Source: an uncultured Collinsella sp.
GTDB lineage: Bacteria; Actinomycetota; Coriobacteriia; Coriobacteriales; Coriobacteriaceae
Assembly: GCA_934630375.1 (NCBI GenBank)
Contig: CAKTVQ010000003.1
Coordinates: 1-64,000 of the forward strand
Reading direction: 5' to 3'
Length of the DNA stretch: 64,000 nt
The notes beneath the pieces are model-generated. The model was not told where the DNA came from. It did no database searches and saw nothing but the letters and a program-made list of their open reading frames with translations. The translations under genes and the position numbers were made by a program. Below are positions 35,720-44,678 of this stretch, in pieces. Position 1 is the first letter of the stretch, and the number at the start of each line of letters is the position of its first letter.

Positions 35720-36700
35720 ATGAAATTCGCACGCGATTGTCGTTCGAGCGAATCCAACGAAGCAACCGCGCAGCTGCTGTTCGAAGCGCTGCCGTGGATT
35801 AAGAACCTGACCGGTAAGACGGTCGTTATCAAGTACGGCGGTGCCGCCATGGTTGATGAGCAGCTGCGCCGCGACGTGATGAGCGACATCGTGCTGCTCA
35901 AGATCATCGGCATGCGCCCTGTTATCGTGCACGGTGGCGGCAAGGCCATCAACGAGGCGCTTAGCCACTACGACATCCCCGTCGAGTTTAAGAACGGCCA
36001 GCGCGTGACCACGCCGGCGACCATGGATATCGTGCGCGAGGTGCTGGGCGGTAAGGTCAACCAGGAGCTGGTCGCGGCGCTCAACCATCACGGCAACCTG
36101 GCCGTGGGCGTTTCAGGCAGCGATGCCGGTACGCTCATCGCCGAGCCGCTCGACCCCGAGCTCGGTCGCGTGGGCAAAGTGACGCACGTCAACACCGACT
36201 ATATCGAGCGCCTGCTCGATAGCGAGTACATCCCCGTCATCGCTACCGTCGCGGCGGGGGAGGACGGCGGTTTCTTCAACATCAACGCCGATACCGCCGC
36301 CGGTGCCGTTGCGGCGGCGCTGCATGCGCATAAGGCGATCTTTTTGACCGACGTCGACGGCCTGTACAAGGACTTTAGCGATAAAGACTCACTCATCTCC
36401 AACCTAACGCTCGACGAGGTTAACGAAATGCTCTACGGCGGCGAGGTCGATAAGGGCATGATTCCCAAGCTGCGTGCTGCCGTCGATGCGCTTGCCGGAG
36501 GCGTATTTCGCGCTCACATCATCAACGGTACCACGCCGCATTCGCTGCTGCTGGAGCTGCTGACCGATGCCGGCGTCGGTACCGTGATCCATTCCACCGA
36601 GATGGCTTACGAGTTCGATACACATCCGCATCCGCTTTCGACGTTTGCTGCGCGTTTGACCGAGAACCTCGACGAGGTCGAGAAGCTTCAGACGGTCTAG
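35720..36700 (+). CDS. argB: acetylglutamate kinase
   Basis: ArgB phosphorylates N-acetylglutamate, usually the arginine-inhibited step. The 326-residue protein has the amino-acid kinase motifs VVIKYGGAAM, VHGGGKAINEAL, GVSGSDAGTL, NINADTAAGAVAAAL and GGMxxK-like DKGMIPKLRAAVDAL. The N-terminal extension (ARDCRSSESNEATAQ...) resembles the helix that links subunits in arginine-sensitive hexameric enzymes. I chose ATG 35720 (GAGGCAG upstream, weak) over the track frame from 35660, which would add an Arg-rich stretch not typical of the family. Confidence 0.95.
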   Translation: MKFARDCRSSESNEATAQLLFEALPWIKNLTGKTVVIKYGGAAMVDEQLRRDVMSDIVLLKIIGMRPVIVHGGGKAINEALSHYDIPVEFKNGQRVTTPATMDIVREVLGGKVNQELVAALNHHGNLAVGVSGSDAGTLIAEPLDPELGRVGKVTHVNTDYIERLLDSEYIPVIATVAAGEDGGFFNINADTAAGAVAAALHAHKAIFLTDVDGLYKDFSDKDSLISNLTLDEVNEMLYGGEVDKGMIPKLRAAVDALAGGVFRAHIINGTTPHSLLLELLTDAGVGTVIHSTEMAYEFDTHPHPLSTFAARLTENLDEVEKLQTV

Positions 36701-36769
36701 CCGACCCGCAGCCGCCCCATTTCTGCACCCATAGGCCTGCGCCGTCCGGCGCTCAACGAAAGGCATCCC

Positions 36770-38053
36770 ATGTCACTTGCAGCTCAGCAATCGCTTGAAT
36801 CCCATTACGTTATGCATACCTTTGGCCGCTCTCCGGTCGAGTTTGTCGAGGGCCACGGCATGAAACTCACCGGCGACGATGGCCGTGAGTACCTCGACTT
36901 TCTTGCTGGCATCGGCGTGTGCAGCCTGGGTCATGGCGACCCGGCTGTGCTCTCGGCGCTCGAGGCACAGACCAAAAAGCTCATGCATGTCTCCAATTAC
37001 TTCTACATTGAGCAGCGCGGACAGGTCGCGGCGCTGCTGTCCAAGCTTGCTAACGACGACGTAGATGGTGCGCGCGTGCTTGCCGATGCCATTGCCGCCG
37101 GCGATGAGACCACGGCAGCTGCTCTTGGTGCCCCGGCTGCGGACGAGCAGGTGTGGGAGACCTTCTTTGCCAACTCCGGCGCCGAGGCCAACGAGGGCTC
37201 GATGAAGCTCGCGCGCCTGTACGCCAAGCGTGCCGGTAATGGCGGCAACACCATCGTGTGCATGCGCGGCGGCTTCCACGGCCGTACGCTCGAGACCATT
37301 GCCGCCACCATGCAGGATTGGCTGCAGGACAGCTTCCGCCCGCTGCCGGGTGGCTTTGTGGCCTGCACGCCCAACGATGTCGATGAATTGCGTGCGATCT
37401 TTAAGCAGCTGGGCAGTGAAATTTGCGCCGTGATGCTCGAACCGATCCAGGGTGAGAGCGGTGTGCACCCCATGACCGAGGAGTTTATGGCGGCAGCGCG
37501 CGACCTGGCACACGAAGTGGGCGCCGCGCTTATCGCCGACGAGGTCCAGTGCGGTATCTTCCGCACGGGTAAGCCGTTTGCGTTCCAGACCTATGGCGTG
37601 GAGCCCGACATCATGAGCCTTGCCAAGGGCATTGCTGATGGCGTGCCCATGGGTGCCGTCGTCGCAAAGAAGGAGATTGCCGACGTGTTTGAGCCGGGCG
37701 ACCACGGCTCGACCTTTGGCGGTAGCTGCTTGGCCATCGCGGCGTGTGCCGCGACGCTCTCCGCGCTCGTGCGCGGCGATTATGCCGACCACGCTGCCAA
37801 GGTGGGCGCCTATATGGAGGCAAAACTCGCCAAGTTACCGCATGTTACCGATGTGCGCGGTCGCGGCTTGATGCTCGGCTGCGACCTGGATGATGCCGCG
37901 GGCGACGCGCATGATATTGTTGCCCGCGCGCTGGCCGCCGGTGCCGTGATTAACGCTACGGGTGCCCATACGCTGCGTTTCCTGCCGCCGCTCGTGTGCG
38001 AAGAGGCCGACGTGGACAGCCTAATCGAGATCCTGGCGGGTGTCTTGGGCTAA
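36770..38053 (+). CDS. argD: acetylornithine aminotransferase
   Basis: ArgD is a PLP enzyme that makes N-acetylornithine from the semialdehyde, using glutamate. The 427-residue class-III aminotransferase has the motifs LDFLAGIGVCSLGH, FFANSGAEANEGSMKLAR, GGFHGRTL, LIADEVQCGIFRTGK and the PLP lysine in MSLAKGIADGVPMGA. An extra stretch of about 20 residues, DDDVDGARVLADAIAAGDETT, lies before the cofactor site and is not seen in shorter enzymes. GAAAGG precedes the ATG. It ends the operon; argF, argG and argH are not in the window. Confidence 0.94.
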   Translation: MSLAAQQSLESHYVMHTFGRSPVEFVEGHGMKLTGDDGREYLDFLAGIGVCSLGHGDPAVLSALEAQTKKLMHVSNYFYIEQRGQVAALLSKLANDDVDGARVLADAIAAGDETTAAALGAPAADEQVWETFFANSGAEANEGSMKLARLYAKRAGNGGNTIVCMRGGFHGRTLETIAATMQDWLQDSFRPLPGGFVACTPNDVDELRAIFKQLGSEICAVMLEPIQGESGVHPMTEEFMAAARDLAHEVGAALIADEVQCGIFRTGKPFAFQTYGVEPDIMSLAKGIADGVPMGAVVAKKEIADVFEPGDHGSTFGGSCLAIAACAATLSALVRGDYADHAAKVGAYMEAKLAKLPHVTDVRGRGLMLGCDLDDAAGDAHDIVARALAAGAVINATGAHTLRFLPPLVCEEADVDSLIEILAGVLG

Positions 38054-38078
38054 CGCGGCGCAATAACTCAATTTGGAC

Positions 38079-38140
38079 CGGGTTCCGGACTGCGGACGTG
38101 CCATATGCGGCACGATTCGGCGGTCTGGAGCCCGTTTTGC
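38079..38140 (+). terminator. terminator of the arginine operon
   Basis: CGGGTTCCGGAC pairs with GTCTGGAGCCCG (two G-U pairs), an inner stem GTGCC/GGCAC lies inside, and TTTTGCC follows. Confidence 0.65.
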
Positions 38141-38169
38141 CATAAATCTGCAATGGCCAGGAGAGCCTT

Positions 38170-38387
38170 TGGACAAAAAATGCCAAATATGAGTACTGTC
38201 ACCAGTTGAATCTCATATGAAACCGACTACCTAGGATTAGTTAGACCACACATGTTCAGTTATGTTAATGGGAAAACAGCTAGTAAAGGCTTCAAATCGC
38301 TGATTCAGAGCTAGATTTATCCAGCGAAACCCAAAAATCGCTGCTACAAAATTGGTAACAGTACTCATTTTTGCCATTTTTTGGCCA
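38170..38387. mobile_element. MITE-like element with 38-bp terminal inverted repeats
   Basis: The ends, 38170-38207 and 38350-38387, are inverted repeats matching at 33 of 38 positions and include TATGAGTACTGT. The 142 bp between are AT-rich compared with the neighbourhood and have no coding potential. No transposase is present. No target-site duplication is obvious. Confidence 0.5.
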
Positions 38388-38399
38388 CGGCCTTTGTGA

Positions 38400-38847
38400 C
38401 GGACGTGCTGGCGGGTTCGAATCCCTCTGCGATGGGCCCAAAAAAGAAAGGCCTCCATCACTGGAGGCCTAACAAATCAGTGGTGGGCGATGAGGGATGT
38501 CGCGTGCGGCTGACGCCGCCCGCTCTCGCTTCGGGCCTACGGCCCTCGCGTGCTGCGCTGGAAAACGCTTCGCGTTTCCTCAGCTCCGCACCCTTGCGGG
38601 TTCGAATCCCATGAAATGGGCCCAAACAAAAACGGTCCCCTTGCGAGGACCGTTTCCAAATCAGTGGCGGGCGATGAGGGATGTCCGCGCGCGGCTGGCG
38701 CCGCCCGCGCCCCGCTTCGTCGCTCCGCTCCTCGCGTGCTGCGCTGGAAAACGCTTCGCGTTTCCTCAGCTCCGCACCCTTGCGGGTTCGAATCCCATGA
38801 AATGGGCCCAAACAAAAAACGGTCCCCTTTCGAGGACCGTTTCCAAA
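38400..38847. repeat. tandem array of tRNA-tail-derived repeats next to tRNA-Val
   Basis: Two near-identical units (38477-38660 and 38661-38847, 184 and 187 bp) each start with the 3' end of the neighbouring tRNA-Val (GTGGTGGGCGATGAGGGAT) and end with a GGTTCGAATCCC T-arm-like tail and a terminator hairpin. A more decayed third copy lies at 38400-38476 with its own hairpin, AGGCCTCCA. Frames across this region are artefacts of the repeat. Confidence 0.8.
38812..38842 (-). terminator. terminator of tRNA-Val
   Basis: On the minus strand AAACGGTCC and GGACCGT pair around a short loop and TTTTTTG follows, right after the tRNA. Confidence 0.75.
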
Positions 38848-38851
38848 TCAG

Positions 38852-38927
38852 TGGTGGGCGATGAGGGATTCGAACCCCCAGCCTTGTGCGTGTAAAGCAC
38901 CTGCGCTAACCGTTGCGCCAATCGCCC
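38852..38927 (-). tRNA. tRNA-Val (anticodon TAC)
   Basis: The minus strand gives a full cloverleaf. The acceptor GGGCGAT pairs with ATCGCCC. The anticodon loop is TTTACAC, with anticodon TAC at 38892-38894. The T-arm is GGGGGTTCGAATCCC. The CCA end is encoded (38852-38854, read as TGG on +). Confidence 0.95.
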
Positions 38928-39114
38928 GTGTGGAGAGAGTATAGCAAAACAATCGCCCCATTCACCTCATATCCATTAAAGGTAACCGGCGCGTGTCACA
39001 GCGGAGCTGATTCAGTTGAGATTGCCTGAACATCCCGTCCCCCTTTGCGCCCTCGGGTATACTCAAAAGCTATTGATTCGATTTGATACCCAGCAACAGC
39101 AGAGGGGATAGTAT

Positions 39115-40995
39115 ATGTGCGGTTTTGTCGGTTTTGTCGGTGGGACGGATAACCAATCCGAGGTGCTCACCAAGATGATGGACCGCATCGTCCATCGTGG
39201 TCCCGACATGGGCGGCCAGTTTATCGACGGCCGCGTCGCCCTCGGCTTCCGCCGCCTGTCGATCCTCGACCTGACTGAGGCCGGCGCCCAGCCCATGGCA
39301 AATGAGGACGGCAGCGTCGTCATCGTCTTTAACGGCGAGATTTACAACTTCCAGGAGCTTCGCTCCGAGCTCGAGGCCAAGGGCTACAAGTTCCACTGCG
39401 GCGCCGACACCGAGAGCCTCCTGCACGGCTACGAGGAGTGGGGCGAGGCCGTGCTCGACCGCCTTCGCGGTATGTACGCCTTCGTCATCTGGGATAAGAA
39501 GAAGAACAAGCTCTTTGGCGCCCGCGACATCTTTGGCATCAAGCCGCTCTACTACTATCCCATGGCCGATGCGGGCGACGGTGCGCCGGGTGTGCTCTTT
39601 GGCTCCGAGATCAAGAGCTTCCTCGACTACCCGCACTTCCACAAGGCGGTCAACAAGAAAGCACTGCGTCCGTATATGACGCTGCAGTATTCGGCGACCG
39701 AGGAGACCTTCTTCGAGGGCGTCTACAAGCTGCCGCCGGCGCATTACTTTACCGTCGATATCCCGACCGGCAAGATGAACATCGAGCGCTACTGGGATTG
39801 CGATTACTCTGCCGTCGAGAAGCCGTTTGAGGAGTACGTCGACGAGCTGGACGAGGTCGTGCATGAGAGCGTCGAGGCCCATCGCATCGCCGACGTCAAG
39901 GTCGCTTCGTTCCTCTCCGGTGGCGTCGACTCCAGCTACATCGCCGCTTGCCTCATGCCCGACAAGACCTTCTCGGTGGGTTTCGATTACAAGAACTTCA
40001 ACGAGACCAACTACGCCAAGGAGCTCTCTGACAAGCTCGGTGTCGAGAACGTCCGCAAGATGATCACCGCCGACGAGTTCTTCGGTGCGCTCGAGGACAT
40101 CCAGTATCACATGGACGAGCCGCAGTCCAACCTGTCTTCCGTGCCGCTGTGGTTCTTGGCCGAGATGGCCCGTAAGGACGTCACCGTCGTGCTTTCGGGC
40201 GAAGGTGCCGACGAGCTCTTTGGCGGCTACGCCTACTACGAGGACACGGTCCCGGTCCGCAAGTACAAAAAGATGGTGCCGCTGCCCATCCGTCGCGCGC
40301 TCGGTAACCTGGCGTTGCATATGCCGTACTTCAAGGGACATAACTTCCTGGTCAAGGGTGCCGAGATCCCTGAGAAGTCGTTCCTGGGACAGGCTCTGGT
40401 ATGGCCGGAGCGCGAGGTCGACGGCGTGCTCAAGCCCGAGTACAACACCGGCGATGGCGCCTTCGAGCTTGCCGCTCCCATCTATGCGCGCGTGAAGGGT
40501 CAGCCCGAGCTGGTCAAGAAGCAGTACCTGGACATGAACATGTGGCTCCCGGGCGACATTCTGCTCAAGGCCGACAAGATGTGCATGGCGCACTCGCTGG
40601 AGCTGCGCGTGCCCTTCCTGGACCGCAAAGTCATGGAGTTCGCCGAGCACATTCCCGACCGCTACCGCATCAACGAGAACGGCAACAAACAGGTACTCCG
40701 CCACGCTGCCAACAAGTCGCTGCCCGATGAGTGGGCCACCCGTCCCAAGGTGGGCTTCCCGGTGCCGATTGTCTACTGGCTGCGCGAGCAAAAGTGGTAC
40801 GACTATGTCAAGGAGTACTTCACCGCGCCGTGGGCAAGTGAGTTCTTCGATACCGACGAGCTCATGCACCTGCTCGATCTGCACTTTGCGGGCAAGGGCG
40901 ATTTCCAGCGCAAGATCTATACGCCGCTTGTGTTCCTGGTGTGGTACAAGCGCTTCTTTATCGACGAGGACCAGCCCGCTGCTCAGGCTGCCTAG
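39115..40995 (+). CDS. asnB: asparagine synthase (glutamine-hydrolysing)
   Basis: AsnB makes asparagine from aspartate with ATP and glutamine. The 626-residue protein has the N-terminal Ntn glutaminase (MCGFVGFVG with nucleophile Cys2, RLSILDL, NGEIYNF) and the C-terminal ATP-pyrophosphatase synthetase domain, with SFLSGGVDSSYIA as the PP motif at about residues 265-277 and SGEGADELFGGYAYY. The N- and C-terminal halves are both complete. AGAGGGG precedes the ATG. A terminator (41021) separates it from murE. The order suggests a stand-alone unit. Confidence 0.95.
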   Translation: MCGFVGFVGGTDNQSEVLTKMMDRIVHRGPDMGGQFIDGRVALGFRRLSILDLTEAGAQPMANEDGSVVIVFNGEIYNFQELRSELEAKGYKFHCGADTESLLHGYEEWGEAVLDRLRGMYAFVIWDKKKNKLFGARDIFGIKPLYYYPMADAGDGAPGVLFGSEIKSFLDYPHFHKAVNKKALRPYMTLQYSATEETFFEGVYKLPPAHYFTVDIPTGKMNIERYWDCDYSAVEKPFEEYVDELDEVVHESVEAHRIADVKVASFLSGGVDSSYIAACLMPDKTFSVGFDYKNFNETNYAKELSDKLGVENVRKMITADEFFGALEDIQYHMDEPQSNLSSVPLWFLAEMARKDVTVVLSGEGADELFGGYAYYEDTVPVRKYKKMVPLPIRRALGNLALHMPYFKGHNFLVKGAEIPEKSFLGQALVWPEREVDGVLKPEYNTGDGAFELAAPIYARVKGQPELVKKQYLDMNMWLPGDILLKADKMCMAHSLELRVPFLDRKVMEFAEHIPDRYRINENGNKQVLRHAANKSLPDEWATRPKVGFPVPIVYWLREQKWYDYVKEYFTAPWASEFFDTDELMHLLDLHFAGKGDFQRKIYTPLVFLVWYKRFFIDEDQPAAQAA

Positions 40996-41020
40996 CCTCG
41001 GCTTACGAACGCCTGCGCGT

Positions 41021-41046
41021 AACGGCTCCTCCGGGAGCCGTTTTTG
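41021..41046 (+). terminator. terminator of asnB
   Basis: AACGGCTCC, loop TCC, GGGAGCCGTT, then TTT. Confidence 0.85.
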
Positions 41047-41106
41047 CGTGGGTGCGTTTCAGTTACTATAAAACCGTCCCTGCCAAATGGCTGAGAAAGG
41101 TGAAAG

Positions 41107-42669
41107 ATGCACCATTCGGATTCCGCGACCGTGACCACGGTCGATACGCTTGCCAAGCTTCTCGACGTGTGCGGCGAGCTGCGCGCATCAGAGCAGGTTG
41201 ACGAGCGTACCGTGACCGGCTGCTCGTTTGATTCGCGCGCGGTCTCGGCAGGTGACGTGTTCTTTTGCAAAGGTGCTGCCTTTAAGCCCGCGTTTTTGAG
41301 CATGGCGCTCGATGCGGGTGCCGTCGCATTTGTGTGCGAAGAGTCGCTGGTCGAGTCTCTGGAGCCGCTGGCGCAGGAGAGCGGTGCTGCGATGCTGGTT
41401 GTTGATAGCGTTCGCACGGCCATGGCCCTGTTGCCGCCGGAGGTCTACGACCGTCCCGACCACGACGTCAAGATCGTGGGCATCACCGGTACCAAGGGAA
41501 AGACCACGGCCGCTTTTATGCTTCAGTCCATCATCAAGGCAGCGGGCGAATCCTGCGGCATGATCGGCTCGGTGAGTACCGACGATGGCATCGAGTGCTA
41601 CGAGAGCACCAATACTACGCCCGAGGCCCCCGAGGTCTGGCGCCATATCGCCAACTGCCGTGAGTCCGGTCGCCAGTCCATGGTCATGGAGGTCTCGAGC
41701 CAGGCGCTCAAGTACCAACGCGTCGAGAATCTGCCGTTTGACGTGGCGTGCTTCCTCAACATCGGCCGTGACCACATCTCGCCGATCGAACACCCCACGT
41801 TTGAGGATTATTTTGAGAGCAAACTCAGGATCTTTGACCAGGCAAAGACCGCCGTGGTGAATCTGGGCACCGAAGAGGTTGACCGTGTGCTGGAGGCAGC
41901 GTCGACGGCCGAGCGCTTGGTGACCGTTGGCGTCGAGCATCCCGAGGCAAGCCTGTGGGCGAGCGATGTGCGCATGGTCGGCTTTAGCATCGAGTTCAAC
42001 TTGCATGGTCTGTGTGCCGACGAGTCCGAGGCGGGGGAGAAGATCCTGCTGGGTATCGCGGGAGACTTTAACGTGGAGAACGCGCTGGTCGCTATCGCCG
42101 CTGCGCACGAGATCGGCATCGGTATCGATGCCATCAAGAAGGGCCTCTCCAAGCTTCGTGTGCCGGGCCGCATGGAGGTCGTGGAGTCGAAGGACGGCCG
42201 CGTGATCTGCGTCGTTGACTATGCGCACAACCAGCTTTCGTTCCGTTCGCTTTTCTCGTCGGTCAAGCGCGCGTTTCCCACTAGCCCCGTCATTGCAGTG
42301 TTTGGCGCTGCCGGCGGCAAGGCGCAGGAGCGCCGCGAGCAGCTTCCGCGCGAGGCCGCACCATATTCCGACCTGATGATTTTTGCCAACGAGGACCCGG
42401 CTCACGAGGACCCGATGAAGGTCTGTCGCGAGCTTGCCGAACATGTTCCCGACGATACGCCGAACAAGATCATCCTCGACCGCGAAGCCGCTGTGCATGC
42501 GGCGTTCAAGGCGGCGCGCGAGGAGTACGTCAACCCCGATGCTCCCACCATTGTCTTGCTGCTGGCAAAGGGTGACGAGGAGCTCATGCACGTGGGCGAC
42601 GAGTTCGTGCCCATCGAGAGCGACCTTTCGTTGGCCAATCGCCTGATCGATGTTACCCAGTTTGACTAA
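41107..42669 (+). CDS. murE: UDP-N-acetylmuramoyl-tripeptide synthetase
   Basis: MurE adds the third, diamino, residue to UDP-MurNAc-L-Ala-D-Glu in cell-wall synthesis. The 520-residue ligase has SFDSRAVSAGDVFF, the ATP loop VGITGTKGKTTAAF (about residues 125-138), MEVSSQALK, CFLNIGRDHI and VVDYAHN. The residue-3 specificity loop reads FANEDPAHEDP instead of the DNPRxE of meso-DAP-adding enzymes. This suggests lysine or ornithine as the third residue, consistent with a non-DAP wall. AAAGGTG lies just before the ATG. It is the first gene of a cluster with a HAD hydrolase, murI and rph. Confidence 0.92.
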   Translation: MHHSDSATVTTVDTLAKLLDVCGELRASEQVDERTVTGCSFDSRAVSAGDVFFCKGAAFKPAFLSMALDAGAVAFVCEESLVESLEPLAQESGAAMLVVDSVRTAMALLPPEVYDRPDHDVKIVGITGTKGKTTAAFMLQSIIKAAGESCGMIGSVSTDDGIECYESTNTTPEAPEVWRHIANCRESGRQSMVMEVSSQALKYQRVENLPFDVACFLNIGRDHISPIEHPTFEDYFESKLRIFDQAKTAVVNLGTEEVDRVLEAASTAERLVTVGVEHPEASLWASDVRMVGFSIEFNLHGLCADESEAGEKILLGIAGDFNVENALVAIAAAHEIGIGIDAIKKGLSKLRVPGRMEVVESKDGRVICVVDYAHNQLSFRSLFSSVKRAFPTSPVIAVFGAAGGKAQERREQLPREAAPYSDLMIFANEDPAHEDPMKVCRELAEHVPDDTPNKIILDREAAVHAAFKAAREEYVNPDAPTIVLLLAKGDEELMHVGDEFVPIESDLSLANRLIDVTQFD

Positions 42670-42776
42670 TGAACCATGACGGCGGCGGCGCCCTGAGTGC
42701 GCTGTCGCCATAAGCGTGTTCCCTCAAGCAAGGCATGCCGTCCAAGTCCAAACCCTTCTACGTAAACGGAGTAACC

Positions 42777-43688
42777 ATGTCCCACAACACCCTGCCGACC
42801 GTTGCCGAGCTTTCGGGCGAGATGCGCGAGCGCTTGGCCAAGGTCAAGTACGTCTTTACCGACCTGGATGCCACGATGCTCGCACCCGGCTCGTGCGTGC
42901 TGCGCGACAACGACGGCAACCCCTCGACCAAACTCGTCGAGGCCGTCGTGGCACTTGCCCGCGCTGGTATTCAGGTGGTTCCCACCTCGGGCCGCAACCG
43001 CACCATGATCCACGAGGACGCGCGCGTGCTCGGCCTCAACTCCTACATTGGTGAGATGGGCGGCCTGGTCATGTACGACCTCAAAGCCAACGATTGGGGG
43101 TATCTGACCGGCGACATGCCCTACGACCCCTCTTGCGGTCTCACGCCGCACCAGGTGATCGAGCAGACCGGTGTGTGCGAGAGGATCCTCGCCCGCTGGC
43201 CGCACAAGATCGAGTATCACAACGACATGTCGACCGGCTACAAGTACCGCGAGGTCACCGTCGGCATGCGCGGCGACATCCCCGATGACGAGGCGCAGGC
43301 CATCCTCGACGAGGCCGGCTGCGGCCTGGTGTGGGCCTGTAACGGTCACCTGACGCATCTGTCCAAGCCGACGACGCTCGAGCTTAATCGCGTCGAGGAC
43401 GGCCGCGCCTTCAACATCAATCCGGCGGGCCTCAACAAAGGCGTCGCCATTGCGCGCTTCTGCGAGCACCTAGGGATCGAGCGCGAGGAGACGTTGGCGC
43501 TTGGTGACTCCGAGTCCGACTTCTACATGGCCGATCACGTGGGCACGTTCTGCCTGGTCGAGAATGGCCTGACGAGCGCCGGCGCGCCCGAGTTCCTGGC
43601 TGCTTGCGAGAACGCTTTCGTTACGCGCGGCAAAATTGTCGATGGTTGGGCGGCGACGGCAGAGCTGCTGGTCGCGGCGCGTTCGTAG
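42777..43688 (+). CDS. HAD superfamily Cof-type phosphatase
   Basis: This is a 303-residue HAD phosphatase. Motif I is DLDATML (nucleophile and acid Asp, at about residues 29-31). Motif II is PTSGR. Motif III is the lysine of NKGVAI. Motif IV is GDSESDFYMAD. The cap between about residues 85-200 is of the Cof/mannosyl-phosphoglycerate type. The substrate is unknown; a sugar phosphate is likely. I chose ATG 42777 (AACGGAG upstream); the longer start at 42735 is possible. It lies between murE and murI and may be cotranscribed with them. Confidence 0.85.
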   Translation: MSHNTLPTVAELSGEMRERLAKVKYVFTDLDATMLAPGSCVLRDNDGNPSTKLVEAVVALARAGIQVVPTSGRNRTMIHEDARVLGLNSYIGEMGGLVMYDLKANDWGYLTGDMPYDPSCGLTPHQVIEQTGVCERILARWPHKIEYHNDMSTGYKYREVTVGMRGDIPDDEAQAILDEAGCGLVWACNGHLTHLSKPTTLELNRVEDGRAFNINPAGLNKGVAIARFCEHLGIEREETLALGDSESDFYMADHVGTFCLVENGLTSAGAPEFLAACENAFVTRGKIVDGWAATAELLVAARS

Positions 43689-43739
43689 CGCGGCGTCGCC
43701 GCACTTGGACATGTCTTTTCGAGAGAGACTGGTGAGGTA

Positions 43740-44624
43740 ATGTCTGATATCGAGAATCCGGCAGGCGACACGCGCCCGATTGGCGTGTTCGATTCTGGTT
43801 TGGGCGGTCTGACGGTTGCGCGCGCGATTGCGACGGCGTTGCCGCACGAGTCCGTCTACTACTTTGGCGACACCAAGCGCTGCCCCTACGGCACCCGTAC
43901 CGAGGATGAGGTGCGCTCGTTTGCGTTGCAGGCGGGTCGTTGGCTTTCGAAGCACGACGTCAAGATTATGGTCATCGCCTGCAACACGGCGACCGCTGCG
44001 GCCTTGCGTCTGGCCCAGCAGGTGCTCGACGTTCCCGTGATCGGCGTGATCGCGCCGGGTGCCCGTGCGGCAATCAACAGCACCCGCACGCGTCGCGTGG
44101 GCGTGCTCGCCACCAACCTCACCATTCGCTCGGGCGCCTACACGCGCGCCATTCAGGATCTAGATGCCGGCGTCGATGTATACGGCTGTCCTGCCTCGAG
44201 CTTTGTCGAGGTTGTCGAACACGAGCTCGCCTCGGGTGCACATCTGCAGGAACAATGGCTTGAGAACGAGGACATCTTCGATACGCCTGCCGTGCGTGCG
44301 CTGGTGGGTGCCACGGTTGAGCCGCTGCGCGACCACGGTATCGATACCGTGGTGCTCGGCTGTACGCATTTTCCGCTGTTGGTGGGACCTATCCGCCATG
44401 CGCTGGGGCCTGGGGTGCGCGTCGTGAGTTCCGCCGAGGAGACCACGCGCGAGCTGACCGATATCCTCACGCGCCGCGAGCAGCTGGCGGGCGACGCCGC
44501 CGAGCCGCAGCATCGTTTTGCCACGACGGCCGATAACATTGCCGAGTTTGCGGTGGCGGGCAGCTTTATCTTTGGTCAGCCGCTCAAGAGCATCGAACAT
44601 ATCGATATCGATGAGCTGAAGTAG
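43740..44624 (+). CDS. murI: glutamate racemase
   Basis: MurI makes D-glutamate for peptidoglycan. The 294-residue protein contains the two catalytic-cysteine motifs, ACNTATAAAL (about Cys82) and LGCTHFPLL (about Cys204), together with GVFDSGLGGLTV and GDTKRCPYGT. The start, TGGTGAGGTAATG, has the binding site GAGGT close to the ATG. It follows the HAD gene by 51 bp and precedes rph by 54 bp; the cluster joins cell-wall and RNA/nucleotide housekeeping. Confidence 0.96.
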   Translation: MSDIENPAGDTRPIGVFDSGLGGLTVARAIATALPHESVYYFGDTKRCPYGTRTEDEVRSFALQAGRWLSKHDVKIMVIACNTATAAALRLAQQVLDVPVIGVIAPGARAAINSTRTRRVGVLATNLTIRSGAYTRAIQDLDAGVDVYGCPASSFVEVVEHELASGAHLQEQWLENEDIFDTPAVRALVGATVEPLRDHGIDTVVLGCTHFPLLVGPIRHALGPGVRVVSSAEETTRELTDILTRREQLAGDAAEPQHRFATTADNIAEFAVAGSFIFGQPLKSIEHIDIDELK

Positions 44625-44678
44625 ATGTAAGGCAGCCGCCAAAGCTTTCGCCACACCTTTTGCCGAAAGGATTTTTCT

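Noticed and set aside
38400..38850. Repeats considered as a CRISPR array
   Set aside because: Units are about 185 bp, contain tRNA pieces and hairpins, and lack short spacers; no cas genes.
38458..38895. Short frames (about 90-130 residues) over the tRNA-Val array
   Set aside because: They read through tRNA fragments and terminators of a repeat array.
39070..40884. 604-residue minus-strand frame over asnB
   Set aside because: Shadow of asnB codon bias; no motifs.
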